Assembly (NCBI RefSeq): GCF_029814825.1
Contig: NZ_CP122379.1
Coordinates: 2,294,001-2,358,000, forward strand
Length of the DNA stretch: 64,000 bases
Source of the DNA: Aequorivita marisscotiae
GTDB taxonomy: Bacteria; Bacteroidota; Bacteroidia; Flavobacteriales; Flavobacteriaceae
Direction of reading: 5' to 3'
Below, in pieces: positions 8,181 through 16,621 of the stretch. The notes below the pieces were generated by a model. It had not been told where the DNA came from. It was given only the letters and a program-made list of their open reading frames with translations, and did not search any database. Each line of letters starts with the position of its first letter. The stretch's first letter is position 1. The position numbers and the translations under genes are program-made.

Positions 8181-8684
8181 ATGAAAAACATAATGAAATC
8201 AATGGCCGCTTTAGCAGTACTAATTTTAGTTAGCTGTGGCGGAAAAGAAGAAAAAAAGAAAGAGGGCATTCAGATTGGCCAAAAACCAGCGGCGACTGAA
8301 ACCCCAAAGGAAGCACCAGTTTCTGATGTAAAACCATCACAGACAATAGATTTAACGAATAAGGGAGTGGGCCCGATTAAGAATGTAGAAATCGCTGCTA
8401 CCATTGATGATGCTATGGCTTCCAAAGGTTCTGAAATTTTTAAGTCTAAATGTATGGCTTGCCATAAACCAGACAAAAAGTTTATCGGACCGGCGCCAAC
8501 AGGGATTTTGGAAAGACGTACTCCAGAATGGATTATGAATATGATTTTAAATCCTGAAGAAATGACGCAAAAGGATCCGCTAGCAAAAGCTCTTTTAGTA
8601 GAGTTTAACGGGTCGCCAATGGCAAACCAACACCTTACCGAGGAGGAAGCAAGACAAGTATTGGAATATTTTAGAACACTTTAA
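8181..8684 (+). CDS. c-type cytochrome lipoprotein, first gene of the nos operon
   Basis: Probable electron donor to NosZ. It has a lipoprotein signal (LILVSC, Cys19), a low-complexity linker rich in Lys/Pro/Glu to about residue 60, and a single monohaem domain with CMACH at 91-95. The axial Met is probably in GSPMANQHL near residue 150. It lies directly upstream of a fasciclin lipoprotein and nosZ under the denitrification-type promoter. The donor role is inferred from operon position; the cytochrome assignment is direct. Confidence 0.88.
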   Translation: MKNIMKSMAALAVLILVSCGGKEEKKKEGIQIGQKPAATETPKEAPVSDVKPSQTIDLTNKGVGPIKNVEIAATIDDAMASKGSEIFKSKCMACHKPDKKFIGPAPTGILERRTPEWIMNMILNPEEMTQKDPLAKALLVEFNGSPMANQHLTEEEARQVLEYFRTL

Positions 8685-8709
8685 TATATACACTTAAGCA
8701 ACCAACCCG

Positions 8710-8738
8710 CCCTTGCGGGACGCAAAATCCTGCAAGGG
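8710..8738 (+). other. Intercistronic hairpin in the nos operon
   Basis: CCCTTGCGGGA (8710-8720) can pair with TCCTGCAAGGG (8728-8738), giving 11 pairs with one G-U and a 7-nt loop. No T-run follows, so it is more likely an mRNA-processing or stabilising element than a terminator. Confidence 0.5.
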
Positions 8739-8755
8739 TTAAAAACCAAACAACT

Positions 8756-9331
8756 ATGAAAACAATCATTAAACTATTTTTTGTTTCAGCTGCAGTACTG
8801 CTGTTTTCAGCTTGTAAAAACGAAAAAACTACCGAAACTGGAGCTTCCGTAGAGAGTTCCACACCAAGCGAAGTTTCATCAAGCAATCAAGGACAAGCGT
8901 TTATTGAAGATGATGAATCTGCACCCAATGTGTTGCAAATCGCTATTGGATCGCCAGACCACACCACCTTGGTAGCAGCTGTACAAGCGGCAGGGTTGGA
9001 AAATTCATTAGTTAATGCGGGACCTTTGATGGTGTTTGCGCCTACCGATGAGGCTTTTAATGCGTTGCCAGCGGGTACTGTAGAAGATTTATTAAAGCCT
9101 GAAAATAAAGAAAAGTTAGCTTCTATACTGAAACATCACGTAACTCCAGGAAATTATTCGAAGGAATTTTTAAAGAAATTTAAGAAAGTAGGACAAGCCG
9201 ATGGCAATGACGCTAAGGTAGAAGTTGTAGGCGATGATGTATTTGTAGGCGGTGCAAAAATAGTGGCCAGTGTAGATGCTGGAAACGGAATTGTACACGT
9301 AGTAGATAAAGTAATAGTACCGGCTAATTAA
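8756..9331 (+). CDS. Fasciclin (FAS1)-domain lipoprotein in the nos operon
   Basis: A 191-residue lipoprotein (LLFSAC, Cys20) with one FAS1 domain at about 62-190. It shows both conserved boxes: GPLMVFAPTDEAFNALP (H1 region) and NGIVHVVDKVIVP at the C terminus (H2 region). FAS1 domains are adhesion or ligand-binding modules of the cell surface or periplasm. Its place between a cytochrome c and nosZ, with only 32 bp to nosZ, suggests a role in NosZ function, such as docking the cytochrome or a metal-loading factor. That role is inference. Confidence 0.85.
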   Translation: MKTIIKLFFVSAAVLLFSACKNEKTTETGASVESSTPSEVSSSNQGQAFIEDDESAPNVLQIAIGSPDHTTLVAAVQAAGLENSLVNAGPLMVFAPTDEAFNALPAGTVEDLLKPENKEKLASILKHHVTPGNYSKEFLKKFKKVGQADGNDAKVEVVGDDVFVGGAKIVASVDAGNGIVHVVDKVIVPAN

Positions 9332-9363
9332 TTATAAATCAATTTAATTTAAATAATAGGATA

Positions 9364-11334
9364 ATGAAAAAAACAATTAATATTTTAATCGCCTTGATTA
9401 TGGCTGCCGGATTGGTGAGCTGTAATAATGGGGGAGACCAAAAGAGCAAGAAAGGTGGTCAGGGAGGTTTGGCTACAAATGCTGCCGAGCGAGTTTATGT
9501 AGCGCCAGGTGAGCACGACGAATTTTACGGCTTTATGTCTGGTGGATTTAGCGGCCAGCTGGGTGTTTACGGACTGCCATCGGGTCGATTACTTAAAGTT
9601 CTTCCGGTTTTCTCACAGAACCCAGAGAACGGATGGGGTTATTCTGAAGAAACAAAACCAATGTTAAATACATCGTACGGGTTTGTGCCTTGGGACGATT
9701 CGCACCACCCGGATATTTCACAAACCAATGGGGTATTGGATGGTCGTTGGATATTTATAAATGGTAACAACACCCCGAGAATTGCACGTATTGGCTTAAA
9801 GAGCTTTAAAACTGAGGAGATCATTGAAATTCCAAACAGTGCGGGTAACCACAGTTCATCTTTTATTACTGAAAACACTGAATATGTAGTAGCGGGAACT
9901 CGTTTCTCTGTGCCGGTGCCTCAAAAGGATATGTCGATTAACGAGTACAAAGGAAATTTTAAAGGTGCCCTAACGTTTATTAATGTAGATCAAGAAACCG
10001 GAAGAATGGGAATTAAATTCCAGCTAATGATGCCAGGTTTTAATTACGATTTATCGCACCCTGGACGTGATAAGAGTCACGGTTGGTTCTTCTTTACTAC
10101 TTATAATACCGAAGAAGCCCACTCCCTTTTGGAAGTTAACGCATCACAAAACGACAAGGATTTTATTGCTGCCGTAAACTGGAAAGTAATTGAAGAATAC
10201 GTAAACAACGGTGGTGGTACAAAAGTACCTGCAAACTATGCGCACAACATATTAGATGAGCATACACACACGGCTACTTCAACTATGTTAAAAGAAGTTT
10301 TAACAGTAAACCCGATGGATGTACCGGGAGCGGTTTATTTTTTACCAACTCCTAAATCTCCACACGGTTGCGACGTTGATCCAACAGGAGAATACATTAT
10401 TGGAAACGGAAAACTTTCTGCAGATTTAACTGTTCACAGTTTTACAAAAATGCTTGATGCTATTGAGAACAAGAAATTTGATGGAGAAGCTTATGGCATT
10501 CCAATCTTAAACTTTGAGGATATTCTTGCGGGAGTAGTAAAGCAACCAGGATTAGGGCCACTTCATACCGAATTTGATGGTAATGGAAATGCTTATACCA
10601 CATTCTTTATCTCTTCTGAAGTAGTAAAATGGAAAGTGGGTACTTGGGAAGTTTTAGACCGTCAGCCAGTGTTTTATTCTGTAGGACACGGTATGATTCC
10701 TGGTGGAAATTCGCGTAAGCCATTTGGTAAGTATTTTGTTGCCTTAAACAAGATTACAAAAGATAGATACCTACCCACAGGTCCGGAACTTACACAGTCT
10801 GCCCAGTTGTTCGATATTACGGGCGATAAAATGGAGCTGTTGTTAGATTTCCCAACAATCGGGGAACCTCACTATGCTGCTGCGATTCCAGCCGAATTGG
10901 TTGCGCCAAATTCAACAAAAATCTTTAAGCTTGCTGAAAACAAACACAAGTATGCAGTTCTTCAAGATAGCGATGTACGAGTAGAGCGTGATGGAAAAGA
11001 TGTTCATATTTATATGAATATGATTAGAAGCCACTTTAACCCAGATAATATTGAAGGTGTAAAAGTAGGGGACAAGGTGTACTTCCACATTACAAACCAC
11101 GAACAAGACTTTGATGTACCACACGGTTTTGCGGTAATTGGTGCAAATAATGCTGAATTATTGATTATGCCCGGAGCTACCGAAACCTTACTTTGGGAAC
11201 CAAAACAAGTAGGTGTTTGGCCGTTCTATTGTACCGATTTCTGTTCTGCACTTCACCAAGAAATGCAAGGATATATTCGTGTAAGCCCAGCAGATTCAAA
11301 CATTGAATTGTCTTGGAGCTTAGGCGAAGATTAA
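9364..11334 (+). CDS. nosZ: Nitrous oxide reductase, clade II, predicted lipoprotein
   Basis: Reduces N2O to N2 in the periplasm. The 656-residue protein starts with a Sec/lipoprotein signal (GLVSC, Cys20) rather than a twin-arginine signal, which marks the clade II (atypical) type. The beta-propeller carries CuZ histidine motifs: DSHHPD at 112-117, HPGRDKSHGW, DEHTHT, SPHGCDVDPTGEY and LHTEFDGNGN. The C-terminal cupredoxin domain holds CuA ligands His587, Cys623, Cys627, His631 and Met634. Upstream are a cytochrome and a FAS1 lipoprotein; downstream lie a membrane protein and nosLDFY. A strong hairpin with T-run follows. Confidence 0.98.
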   Translation: MKKTINILIALIMAAGLVSCNNGGDQKSKKGGQGGLATNAAERVYVAPGEHDEFYGFMSGGFSGQLGVYGLPSGRLLKVLPVFSQNPENGWGYSEETKPMLNTSYGFVPWDDSHHPDISQTNGVLDGRWIFINGNNTPRIARIGLKSFKTEEIIEIPNSAGNHSSSFITENTEYVVAGTRFSVPVPQKDMSINEYKGNFKGALTFINVDQETGRMGIKFQLMMPGFNYDLSHPGRDKSHGWFFFTTYNTEEAHSLLEVNASQNDKDFIAAVNWKVIEEYVNNGGGTKVPANYAHNILDEHTHTATSTMLKEVLTVNPMDVPGAVYFLPTPKSPHGCDVDPTGEYIIGNGKLSADLTVHSFTKMLDAIENKKFDGEAYGIPILNFEDILAGVVKQPGLGPLHTEFDGNGNAYTTFFISSEVVKWKVGTWEVLDRQPVFYSVGHGMIPGGNSRKPFGKYFVALNKITKDRYLPTGPELTQSAQLFDITGDKMELLLDFPTIGEPHYAAAIPAELVAPNSTKIFKLAENKHKYAVLQDSDVRVERDGKDVHIYMNMIRSHFNPDNIEGVKVGDKVYFHITNHEQDFDVPHGFAVIGANNAELLIMPGATETLLWEPKQVGVWPFYCTDFCSALHQEMQGYIRVSPADSNIELSWSLGED

Positions 11335-11389
11335 TAGGATGTTTTTAGTTGTGAAAATACTTAATTAGTGATTAATAGTATTTTCAGTA

Positions 11390-11422
11390 AAGACGGGGGT
11401 TGTTGATTTCCCCCGTCTTTTT
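11390..11422 (+). terminator. Rho-independent terminator after nosZ
   Basis: AAGACGGGGG (11390-11399) pairs perfectly with CCCCCGTCTT (11410-11419), with a 10-nt loop and a following T-run. It should end or attenuate transcription after nosZ, so NosZ is made in excess over the maturation genes. A 13-bp palindrome GAACAATTTGTTC at 11435-11447 lies just downstream. Confidence 0.85.
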
Positions 11423-11536
11423 TAAAAATTTGACGAACAATTTGTTCAAAATAAAAATCAACAACTACACAATCTGCACAAATACTTAAACTACAAACCA
11501 ACCATACTGACGTTTAAGATTTTAAATTCAAACAAA

Positions 11537-12154
11537 ATGAAAAAAGCAGGAATTATAATGATAATTGGGTCCTTGCTACTATTGGGTCTTTTTAAATTCC
11601 CATTGTGGAATATAATGCTAGGTGCGCCCCAATATCCAGATCCTTTGGGAATGGATATTTATATTGAAGGAATACAAGGTGTTGAAGAATTTGATATTCA
11701 GAATATTGACGGCCTTAACCATTATATTGGAATGAAAACCATTCCAAAAGTGGAAGATATGTGGGAGTTTAGCGTTTTTCCAAAAGTAATTGGAGCAATG
11801 GTGGCCCTTGGGGTACTTATTGGAATTCTTGGATTTTTGGGAAAAGTAAGTTACAAATGGTTCCTCGGTTGGTTCGTATTAATGTCTGTTCTCGGAATTC
11901 TGGGAATGTACGACTTTAACTTATGGCTTATAGATTACGGAACAGATCTAGACCCTAAGGCTATTATGAAATTAGAAAACCTTGACGGTACGCCAATGAC
12001 CTATAAACCACCATTATTAGGGTATCAAAAAATGTTGAATTTTGATGTAGATTCCTGGCCTGGAACCGGTGCGTATATGATATTTGTTGGAATGATTCTT
12101 ACCGTGGTGGCCTTTTTTGTAGGAAAAAAGGAATATAAAAAAAGTAAAGCCTAA
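11537..12154 (+). CDS. Nos-cluster integral membrane protein, about 4 helices
   Basis: A 205-residue membrane protein with predicted helices at about 5-25, 88-108, 112-130 and 178-198. A conserved-looking extracytoplasmic loop after helix 1 contains PQYPDPLGMDIYIEGIQGV and GLNHYIGMK. Its position between nosZ and nosL matches the place of the membrane protein called NosB in clade II nos clusters, but I cannot confirm homology. A role in NosZ maturation or electron supply is inferred from context. Confidence 0.7.
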   Translation: MKKAGIIMIIGSLLLLGLFKFPLWNIMLGAPQYPDPLGMDIYIEGIQGVEEFDIQNIDGLNHYIGMKTIPKVEDMWEFSVFPKVIGAMVALGVLIGILGFLGKVSYKWFLGWFVLMSVLGILGMYDFNLWLIDYGTDLDPKAIMKLENLDGTPMTYKPPLLGYQKMLNFDVDSWPGTGAYMIFVGMILTVVAFFVGKKEYKKSKA

Positions 12155-12161
12155 ATAAATA

Positions 12162-12188
12162 CTCCTTCTTCTTTTTTAGAAGAAGGAG
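12162..12188 (+). other. Perfect intercistronic hairpin before nosL
   Basis: CTCCTTCTTC (12162-12171) pairs with GAAGAAGGAG (12179-12188) around a 7-nt loop. The T content lies in the loop and no T-run follows the stem, so read-through to nosL is expected. It may be a processing or stability site. Confidence 0.55.
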
Positions 12189-12254
12189 GCTTTATAAAAC
12201 GTTGAAAGAATTTTGTAATGCCTGAAGGTGAAAACCTTTTAAAATTTTGGAAAT

Positions 12255-12686
12255 ATGAAAATTATACAACTCTTGGTTATTTTAGTACTCTTTACAGCCT
12301 GTACAGTAAAACCACAACCTATAAATTACGGCTCAGACGTGTGCCACTACTGCAATATGACTATTGTAGATAAACAGCACGCCTCACAAATGGTTACTGC
12401 AAAAGGAAAAGCTTTTAAGTACGACGCCATAGAATGTATGGTCCATTCGTTACAGGATGAGTTTAAAGACACCGAAATGGCGCACCAACTAGTGGCAGAT
12501 TTTTACCAACCGGGCGAGTTGATTAATGCGACAGAAGCTAGCTATTTGGTGAGTGAACAACTGCAAAGTCCAATGGGAGCAAATCTATCGGCGTTTAAAA
12601 ATACAGAGAACGGACAAAAAGCCCTGGAAGAATTTAGCGGTAAAATATACACTTGGAAGGAAATACAAGAATATTTAAAATTGTAA
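12255..12686 (+). CDS. nosL: NosL copper chaperone lipoprotein
   Basis: Outer-leaflet or periplasmic Cu(I) chaperone for NosZ CuZ assembly. It has a lipoprotein signal (LFTAC, Cys16). The NosL copper motif CHYCNMTI lies at about 30-37, with the further conserved stretch KAFKYDAIECMVHSL around 55-70. The length of 143 residues is typical. It is followed by nosD after about 200 bp of AT-rich DNA. Confidence 0.93.
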   Translation: MKIIQLLVILVLFTACTVKPQPINYGSDVCHYCNMTIVDKQHASQMVTAKGKAFKYDAIECMVHSLQDEFKDTEMAHQLVADFYQPGELINATEASYLVSEQLQSPMGANLSAFKNTENGQKALEEFSGKIYTWKEIQEYLKL

Positions 12687-12890
12687 AATCATAAAAATCA
12701 CTTCGGCGGTTTTTAACGGGTTGCTCAACTTTTTATTTTCCCGAAATCAATTTTTAGCATCCTTTTTATTGTACTGTTTTCCACGACTGTAGATTTAAAG
12801 TACCGGAATCATCATTAATTTAAGTATCTTCAAATTTTTTAAATTTCCGCGATAGCGAATGAGTTCGTAAAGCGTAATTTTGTCATCGTT

Positions 12891-14144
12891 TTGAAAAATA
12901 ATCACAACATATTCTTCTTTTTAATTTTATTGTTTTCCACAGCATCCATGTGGTCTAAAACAATAACGGTTTGTGCTACCTGCCCTGTAAAATCTATTAA
13001 CGAAGCTATTCTTCAAGCCGAAGAGGGCGATACCGTTTTTGTAAAAAAAGGCATATACAAAGAAGCCAATATAAAAATTAATAAAAGCATTGCTCTAATT
13101 GGAGAAAATTTACCCACAATTGACGGGGAGAAGAAGGGTGAGATTATTACCATTGGTACTGATAACGTAACCTTAGATGGCTTTAAGATTATAAACGTAG
13201 GGGTTAGTTATACAACAGATTATGCGGCAGTTCGCGTGGTAAACAGTGAAGGTTTTGTTATAAAAAATTTAGAACTCGAAAAGCTTTTCTTCGGAATTTA
13301 CCTTCAAAAATCTAACAATGGCAAAGTACTTAACAATAAGGTGCGGGGAGAGGCGGTAACCGAATTTAATTCAGGAAATGCAATTCATCTTTGGTATTGT
13401 AAAAATGTAGAAGTTCGCGGAAATGATGTGCAGCGGGTGCGCGACGGAATCTATCTTGAATTTTCAGATGAAATTTCAATCAAGGATAATTTCAGTAAAA
13501 ATAATGTGCGCTATGGGCTTCATTTTATGTTTAGCAATAACAATTATGTAATCAATAATGTTTTTGAAACCAACGGCGCCGGAATAGCTTTAATGTTTTC
13601 AAAGTTTATGGAAGTTGAAAACAATATTATAAAGAAAAACTGGGGCACCGCAGCCTATGGGTTATTGTTAAAGGAAGTAAACGATGCCAACATTAAAAAC
13701 AACCTGTTTTTTGAAAATACGGTAGGTATAACTGTAGAGGGGAGCAACCGTTTGCAATACGCAAATAACGATTTTACCAGTAATGGCTACGCAATAAAAG
13801 TGAAGGGCGCATGCTACGAAAACCACGTTATTGATAATAATTTTCTTTATAACTCTTTCGATATATCATACAACGGGCGGATAAACAACAATAAATTTAA
13901 CAACAATTATTGGAGCAATTATACGGGGTACGATTTAGACAAGAACGGCATTGGCGATGTGGCGTATCGTCCGGTAAAACTGTTTTCATATATAGTAAAC
14001 CGCACTCCGGAAACCATTATTTTAATGCGAAGCTTATTTATAGATATTATAGATTTTTCGGAAAAAGTTTCCCCGGTATTTACACCGGATGATTTAATGG
14101 ATGAAAATCCAAGAATGAAACAAATAGCTCATGATAGAAATTAG
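12891..14144 (+). CDS. nosD: NosD, periplasmic beta-helix protein for CuZ assembly
   Basis: A 417-residue exported protein with many right-handed beta-helix (pectin-lyase-like) repeats from about 60 to 340, rich in N-x-G and NNxF turns. The first in-frame initiator is TTG at 12891, which retains the signal peptide (IFFFLILLFSTASMWS). The next Met, at residue 20, would delete the signal, so TTG is favoured. The frame opens only at 12843 and contains no ATG before 12891. It overlaps nosF by 14 bases. NosD works with the NosFY ABC transporter in NosZ maturation. Confidence 0.92.
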   Translation: MKNNHNIFFFLILLFSTASMWSKTITVCATCPVKSINEAILQAEEGDTVFVKKGIYKEANIKINKSIALIGENLPTIDGEKKGEIITIGTDNVTLDGFKIINVGVSYTTDYAAVRVVNSEGFVIKNLELEKLFFGIYLQKSNNGKVLNNKVRGEAVTEFNSGNAIHLWYCKNVEVRGNDVQRVRDGIYLEFSDEISIKDNFSKNNVRYGLHFMFSNNNYVINNVFETNGAGIALMFSKFMEVENNIIKKNWGTAAYGLLLKEVNDANIKNNLFFENTVGITVEGSNRLQYANNDFTSNGYAIKVKGACYENHVIDNNFLYNSFDISYNGRINNNKFNNNYWSNYTGYDLDKNGIGDVAYRPVKLFSYIVNRTPETIILMRSLFIDIIDFSEKVSPVFTPDDLMDENPRMKQIAHDRN

Positions 14145-14841
14145 GGATTTATATAAAAAATTCGGTAAGAACGAAGTGCTTAAGGGCATCGACCTCGCTA
14201 TAAAAGAAGGCGGTATTTTTTCCATTCTCGGGCCTAACGGATCGGGAAAAACCACACTTATTAAAGCTATTTTAGGTATGGTTTTGCCAGATTCGGGTGA
14301 AATTTTCATTAATGGAAAGTCGTTGAGAAACAATTTTAAATATCGCGAAAAGATAGATTACCTACCGCAGATTGCAAACTTTCCCGGCAACCTAAAAGTG
14401 AATGAACTTATTGCCATGATAAAGGATTTAAGGGCTTCCGAGGCAACTAAAGACGAAGAGCTAATTGAACTTTTTAAGCTGCAACCCTTCCTTAATAAAC
14501 GATTGGTAAACCTCTCCGGAGGAACAAAACAAAAAGTAAACCTAGTGCTTACTTTTATGTTTGACAGTCCGTTAATAATTCTTGACGAACCTACCAGCGG
14601 CCTCGATCCTATTTCGCATTTGCGGCTAAAAAACTTAATTTTTGCCGAAAAGGAAAAAGGGAAAACAATTTTGGTAACCTCGCATATTTTGAGTTTTGTG
14701 GAAGAAATTGCCGACGAGATAGTTTTTCTGTTGGAAGGAAAAATTTATTTTAAGGGAAGTATCCCAGAATTAAAAGCGAAAACCGAACAACCCGATTTTG
14801 AACACGCTATAGCCTCCATTTTATCTGCTAGTTATGCTTAA
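14131..14841 (+). CDS. nosF: NosF, ABC transporter ATP-binding protein
   Basis: ATPase of the NosFY transporter required for CuZ maturation. Walker A GPNGSGKTT is near residues 35-43, the signature is LSGGTKQK (about 128-135), and LIILDEPTSGLDP follows as Walker B/D-loop. The C-terminal part ends in a short accessory helix. It overlaps nosD upstream (14 bp) and nosY downstream (8 bp), consistent with coupled translation. Confidence 0.95.
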   Translation: MIEIRDLYKKFGKNEVLKGIDLAIKEGGIFSILGPNGSGKTTLIKAILGMVLPDSGEIFINGKSLRNNFKYREKIDYLPQIANFPGNLKVNELIAMIKDLRASEATKDEELIELFKLQPFLNKRLVNLSGGTKQKVNLVLTFMFDSPLIILDEPTSGLDPISHLRLKNLIFAEKEKGKTILVTSHILSFVEEIADEIVFLLEGKIYFKGSIPELKAKTEQPDFEHAIASILSASYA

Positions 14842-15616
14842 AATATTAAAATACAGTTTTTACGATTTAATGCGAAGCCGCTGGAGCTACGTATATTTTC
14901 TGTTCTATTTACTGCTTGGCATCGTGTTGTTGTTTCTTAACAACGACCTTTCAAAAGCAGTTATAACGTTAATGAACGTAATCATTATTTTGGTGCCGCT
15001 TATTGGGACTATTTTCGGGGTGATGTATTATTACAATTCCCGCGAATTTACCGAACTGCTTTTGGCGCAACCCGTAAAACGAAGCTCCATTTTTTTGGGT
15101 CAGTATTTTGGAGTTGCAACCTCTTTATCAATGAGTTTGGTGATAGGCTTGGGAATGCCATTTGTTTTCTACGGAATTTTTAACAGTAACGCCATTTGGG
15201 ACTTTTCACTATTGCTAGTAACGGGGGCATTTTTAACCTTTATTTTTACCGCTTTGGCCTTTGTAATCGCGCTTTCCAACGAAAACAAAATAAAGGGGTT
15301 TGGGTACGCTATCTTACTTTGGTTGTTTATGGCGGTAATCTACGACGGTATCTTTTTAATGTCGTTATTGTATTTTGAAGATTATCCGTTAGATAAATTT
15401 TCCCTAATTGCCACGATGCTAAACCCAGTAGATTTATCGCGGGTATTGATACTTTTAAAGCTGGATATTTCGGCACTTTTAGGATATACCGGAGCCGTAT
15501 TTCAGAAGTTTTTTGGAACAAATTTCGGACTAATTTTATCGTTTGTAATGCTAATTGTTTGGGTGGTTGTGCCTACCTTCTTTATTTGGCGAATTGCAAA
15601 ACGGAAGGATTTTTAG
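14834..15616 (+). CDS. nosY: NosY, ABC-2 type permease
   Basis: Six-helix integral membrane partner of NosF, 260 residues. Helices lie at about 18-36, 40-62, 92-116, 125-147, 155-178 and 232-252. It opens with MLKILKYSFYDLMRSRWSYVYF, a common start for ABC-2 permeases. As last gene of the nos operon it overlaps nosF. No clear terminator follows before the convergent small gene at 15680. Confidence 0.93.
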   Translation: MLKILKYSFYDLMRSRWSYVYFLFYLLLGIVLLFLNNDLSKAVITLMNVIIILVPLIGTIFGVMYYYNSREFTELLLAQPVKRSSIFLGQYFGVATSLSMSLVIGLGMPFVFYGIFNSNAIWDFSLLLVTGAFLTFIFTALAFVIALSNENKIKGFGYAILLWLFMAVIYDGIFLMSLLYFEDYPLDKFSLIATMLNPVDLSRVLILLKLDISALLGYTGAVFQKFFGTNFGLILSFVMLIVWVVVPTFFIWRIAKRKDF

Positions 15617-15679
15617 TAAACCAATAAATTTCTTGTATTTGTTTTTAGGGCCGTGTGTTAAAATGAAATCGTCTAATAA

Positions 15680-15853
15680 TTACGAATTCTTTTTAAGTAG
15701 CTCTATTTGCTGTAAAACTGCTTCGGCTTCTGAAACTTTACTGTCACTGAGTTTTCTGTTGGTTGTGGACAGTTTAAAAGATTCTTCCATTAATTTTTTG
15801 TACTGAGCATGTAGTTTTTCGGCCTTGGATTTTCTGTTGAATATATTAAACAT
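15680..15853 (-). CDS. Small Lacal_2735-family-type protein
   Basis: A 57-residue helical protein (MFNIFNRKSKAEKLHAQYKK... ending LLKKNS) encoded opposite the nosY downstream region. The pattern MFNIFxRKSxxEKLxxxYKKLMEESFKLSTTNRKLSDSKxxEA matches small proteins annotated as the Lacal_2735 family in flavobacteria. It is highly charged and probably a helical hairpin or coiled coil. Function unknown. Its ATG at 15851-15853 is 15 bp downstream of the CIA30-like gene, so the two are probably co-transcribed. Confidence 0.8.
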   Translation of the reverse strand: MFNIFNRKSKAEKLHAQYKKLMEESFKLSTTNRKLSDSKVSEAEAVLQQIELLKKNS

Positions 15854-15867
15854 AATTTTCGTTTGAT

Positions 15868-16398
15868 TTATATTAGTTCGATTGTATCAATTAAAAGTTC
15901 AAAGTTTTCATCTTTTTTATTAGCGATCAGAAATGCAATTTGTTCTATATAGTTATGTGAAAAATTTGGAATGTCCAGTTTTCTTCCCCTTAAAGAGGGA
16001 TACATATTTTTTAAACCTATTTCTATATTTTCCCACGTGTTGGCAGTTGAAAATGTAGCGATATAGGAGTAGTAACTATCTGCATTATCCTTAATTCTAA
16101 ACTGATAATCTTTACCATCTCCTTTCAACCTAATTCTGATTTTCGAGTATTTTGCGACGTTCAATTTGTTGAATTGATAACGAACCGATGAAAATCCGCC
16201 ATTATTTGCCACGGATACCTGTCCTTTAAAAACCCCAAAACCATTGGCGTTCAGTTTAATCTCACTTGTTGATTTACCGCCCATTACCGCATCGTCAACA
16301 ATAATCCAAACTTGAAGATTTGACTCTTTATTAAAATCGAAAATTATTTTAGTGTTCATTCCTTGAAATAGTATTAGAATAAAGATGAAATATTTCAT
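15868..16398 (-). CDS. CIA30-like (NDUFAF1/galactose-binding fold) protein
   Basis: A 176-residue exported protein: hydrophobic N terminus (MKYFIFILILFQGM), then a beta-sandwich with the CIA30 hallmarks WIIVDDAVMGGKST and NNGGFSSVRY (about 31-85) and the later FRIKDNADSYYSYIATF. Relatives assist respiratory complex I assembly in mitochondria; bacterial members are poorly characterised. It is transcribed away from the 600-residue gene and is followed by the small Lacal_2735-type gene. Confidence 0.8.
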   Translation of the reverse strand: MKYFIFILILFQGMNTKIIFDFNKESNLQVWIIVDDAVMGGKSTSEIKLNANGFGVFKGQVSVANNGGFSSVRYQFNKLNVAKYSKIRIRLKGDGKDYQFRIKDNADSYYSYIATFSTANTWENIEIGLKNMYPSLRGRKLDIPNFSHNYIEQIAFLIANKKDENFELLIDTIELI

Positions 16399-16549
16399 TG
16401 TAGCGATATTCTTGTTTAATAAAAACTAAGCAAAGTTAAACAAAAATAGATAACACGATGATTTATTGGGTATTATTTAGCTTTTTTACCAAGGAATAGT
16501 TGAATGTGTTTTTAAAAACAACAACATAAAAGACTAAAATGTATTATTT

Positions 16550-16593
16550 ATGATTTTTATCATAAAATGGTGTTTTTAGATAGCTTTTCTTTA
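16550..16593 (+). promoter_or_regulatory. Crp/Fnr-type site for the 600-residue gene
   Basis: Perfect palindrome ATGATTTTTATCAT at 16550-16563. At the window-wide spacing (29.5 bp) the -7 position reads TTTCTTTA (16586-16593), a weak match. An alternative TAGCTTTT starts 5 bp earlier at 16581. A second possible operator (AAGAC-n6-GTATT) lies at 16530-16545. The gene begins at 16622. Confidence 0.6.
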
Positions 16594-16621
16594 CCGCATT
16601 TTCAATCCTAATATTTTTTTA

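Noticed and set aside
12855-12882. A dedicated nosD promoter from TAATTTTG at 12875-12882
   Set aside because: The box is plausible, but no activator palindrome accompanies it and the TTG start would lie only about 9 bp away. Read-through from upstream is equally likely.
15555-15806. Plus-strand frame of 83 codons after nosY
   Set aside because: It overlaps nosY and lies antisense to the better-supported 57-residue Lacal_2735-type gene.
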